Assembly (NCBI GenBank): GCA_019347585.1
Contig: JAHWLC010000067.1
Coordinates: forward strand, 1-6,334
Reading direction: 5' to 3'
Source: Actinomycetota bacterium
GTDB lineage: Bacteria > Actinomycetota > Acidimicrobiia > Spongiisociales > ZC4RG35
DNA length: 6,334 nucleotides
This document shows positions 5,873 to 6,334 of this stretch, in pieces. Below the pieces are notes generated by a model, which was not told where the DNA came from, did not search any database, and saw only the letters and a list, made by a program, of their open reading frames with translations. The position numbers and the translations under genes were made by a program. Position 1 is the first letter of the stretch. Each line of letters begins with the position of its first letter.

Positions 5873-5878
5873 TACTTT
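5873..5878 (+). promoter_or_regulatory. Putative -10 element of a leaderless promoter for hemH
   Basis: TACTTT (5873-5878) lies 8 nt before ATG 5887 in a local T-rich stretch (about 5850-5880), and there is no Shine-Dalgarno before that ATG. Transcription could begin at or next to the start codon. The preceding 7-mer CTACTTT (5851-5857) is repeated exactly at 5872-5878, 21 bp apart, which could be a regulator site. Confidence 0.4.
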
Positions 5879-5886
5879 CACTGGTC

Positions 5887-6334
5887 ATGAGCTCCGATCT
5901 CCGGCCCGTCGGCGTCCTCCTCATCCAGCTGGGGACTCCCGACTCGACCAGAGTCTCCGATGTCAGGACTTACCTGCGCGAGTTCCTGTCGGACCCGCGC
6001 GTCATCGACATCCCGGCGTCGGCCCGGATCTTGCTTCTCAATGCGGTGATCCTGCCCTTCCGGCCCCGGCGCTCCGCAGAGCAGTACGAGAAGATCTGGA
6101 CAGAGGAAGGCTCGCCGCTGACTATCCATACCGACACGCTGGCGCGCAGGGTCCAGGAGTCGCTGGGGGAGGGCTATCGGGTGGTCTACGGGATGCGCTA
6201 TCGCAACCCGCCGCTGCAGGACGCCGTCGATCGCCTCGCCGCCGAGGGCTGCGAGCGCATAGTCATCCTCCCTCTCTTCCCCCAGTACGCCTCGGCTTCC
6301 ACCGGATCGGCCCTCGAGGAGTCGTTGCGCGTGA
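5887..6334 (+). CDS. hemH: Ferrochelatase HemH, N-terminal part (3' end outside window)
   Basis: Ferrochelatase inserts Fe2+ into a porphyrin at the end of haem synthesis. The 149 residues in the window carry the N-terminal family blocks in order: LIQLGTPDS (12-20), YLREFLSDPRVID (29-41), ILPFRPRRSAEQY (55-67), IWTEEGSPL (70-78), GMRYRNP (102-108) and ILPLFPQYASASTGS (127-141). The distal half, with the catalytic His and Glu of the metal-binding region, lies beyond the edge. ATG 5887 gives the usual N-terminus and has no Shine-Dalgarno, but a -10-like TACTTT lies 8 nt upstream. The pattern (LGTP, FLSDPRV, EEGSPL) is that of the E. coli-like protoporphyrin type rather than the mycobacterial type that opens with a GGPEGP motif. 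No other haem gene is visible in the window; the gene is divergent from protein B. Confidence 0.95.
   Translation, partial: MSSDLRPVGVLLIQLGTPDSTRVSDVRTYLREFLSDPRVIDIPASARILLLNAVILPFRPRRSAEQYEKIWTEEGSPLTIHTDTLARRVQESLGEGYRVVYGMRYRNPPLQDAVDRLAAEGCERIVILPLFPQYASASTGSALEESLRV

Overview
This is a high-GC bacterial window. Several traits fit an actinobacterial-type genome: high GC, two starts that look leaderless, a DUF5335-like protein and a baeRF protein. The ferrochelatase at the right edge argues against a classical actinobacterium, because it has the E. coli-like LGTP/FLSDPRV/EEGSPL architecture rather than the mycobacterial type. I would call it an uncultured or deep-branching actinobacterial-like lineage, with low confidence in the taxon.

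Layout, left to right: (1) the C-terminal part of a MarR-family regulator (3-272, +); (2) an AT-rich promoter region, then a small unrecognised protein, 'protein A' (394-747, +); (3) a reverse-strand pair in which a baeRF (bacterial eRF1-like) gene (1856-3007, -) is followed by a CapA-type metallophosphatase gene (737-1822, -), whose stop overlaps that of protein A tail to tail; (4) a compact divergent promoter with a dyad; (5) a forward operon of a DUF5335-like gene (3087-3446), archease (3478-3885) and RtcB RNA ligase (3926-5359); (6) a 221-bp spacer with a hairpin and a possible small ORF (5471-5680, +); (7) a second small protein, 'protein B' (5581-5790, -), which is a paralogue of protein A; (8) a 96-bp divergent promoter region and the 5' part of ferrochelatase hemH (5887 to the edge, +).

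The best-understood unit is archease-RtcB. RtcB joins RNA 2',3'-cyclic phosphate (or 3'-phosphate) ends to 5'-OH ends using GTP, and archease makes it multi-turnover. A release-factor-like gene is transcribed divergently from the RNA-ligase operon, so the centre of the window may be an RNA-damage or stalled-ribosome response island, with the DUF5335-like protein as an uncharacterised partner. That grouping is inferred from gene order only.

The most unexpected signal is the pair of small paralogues, A and B, facing inward from opposite ends of this block. They share 17 identities over 42 ungapped residues, built on W..EW..GF..K.V.L...TG and SWDRA motifs that I cannot assign to a known family.
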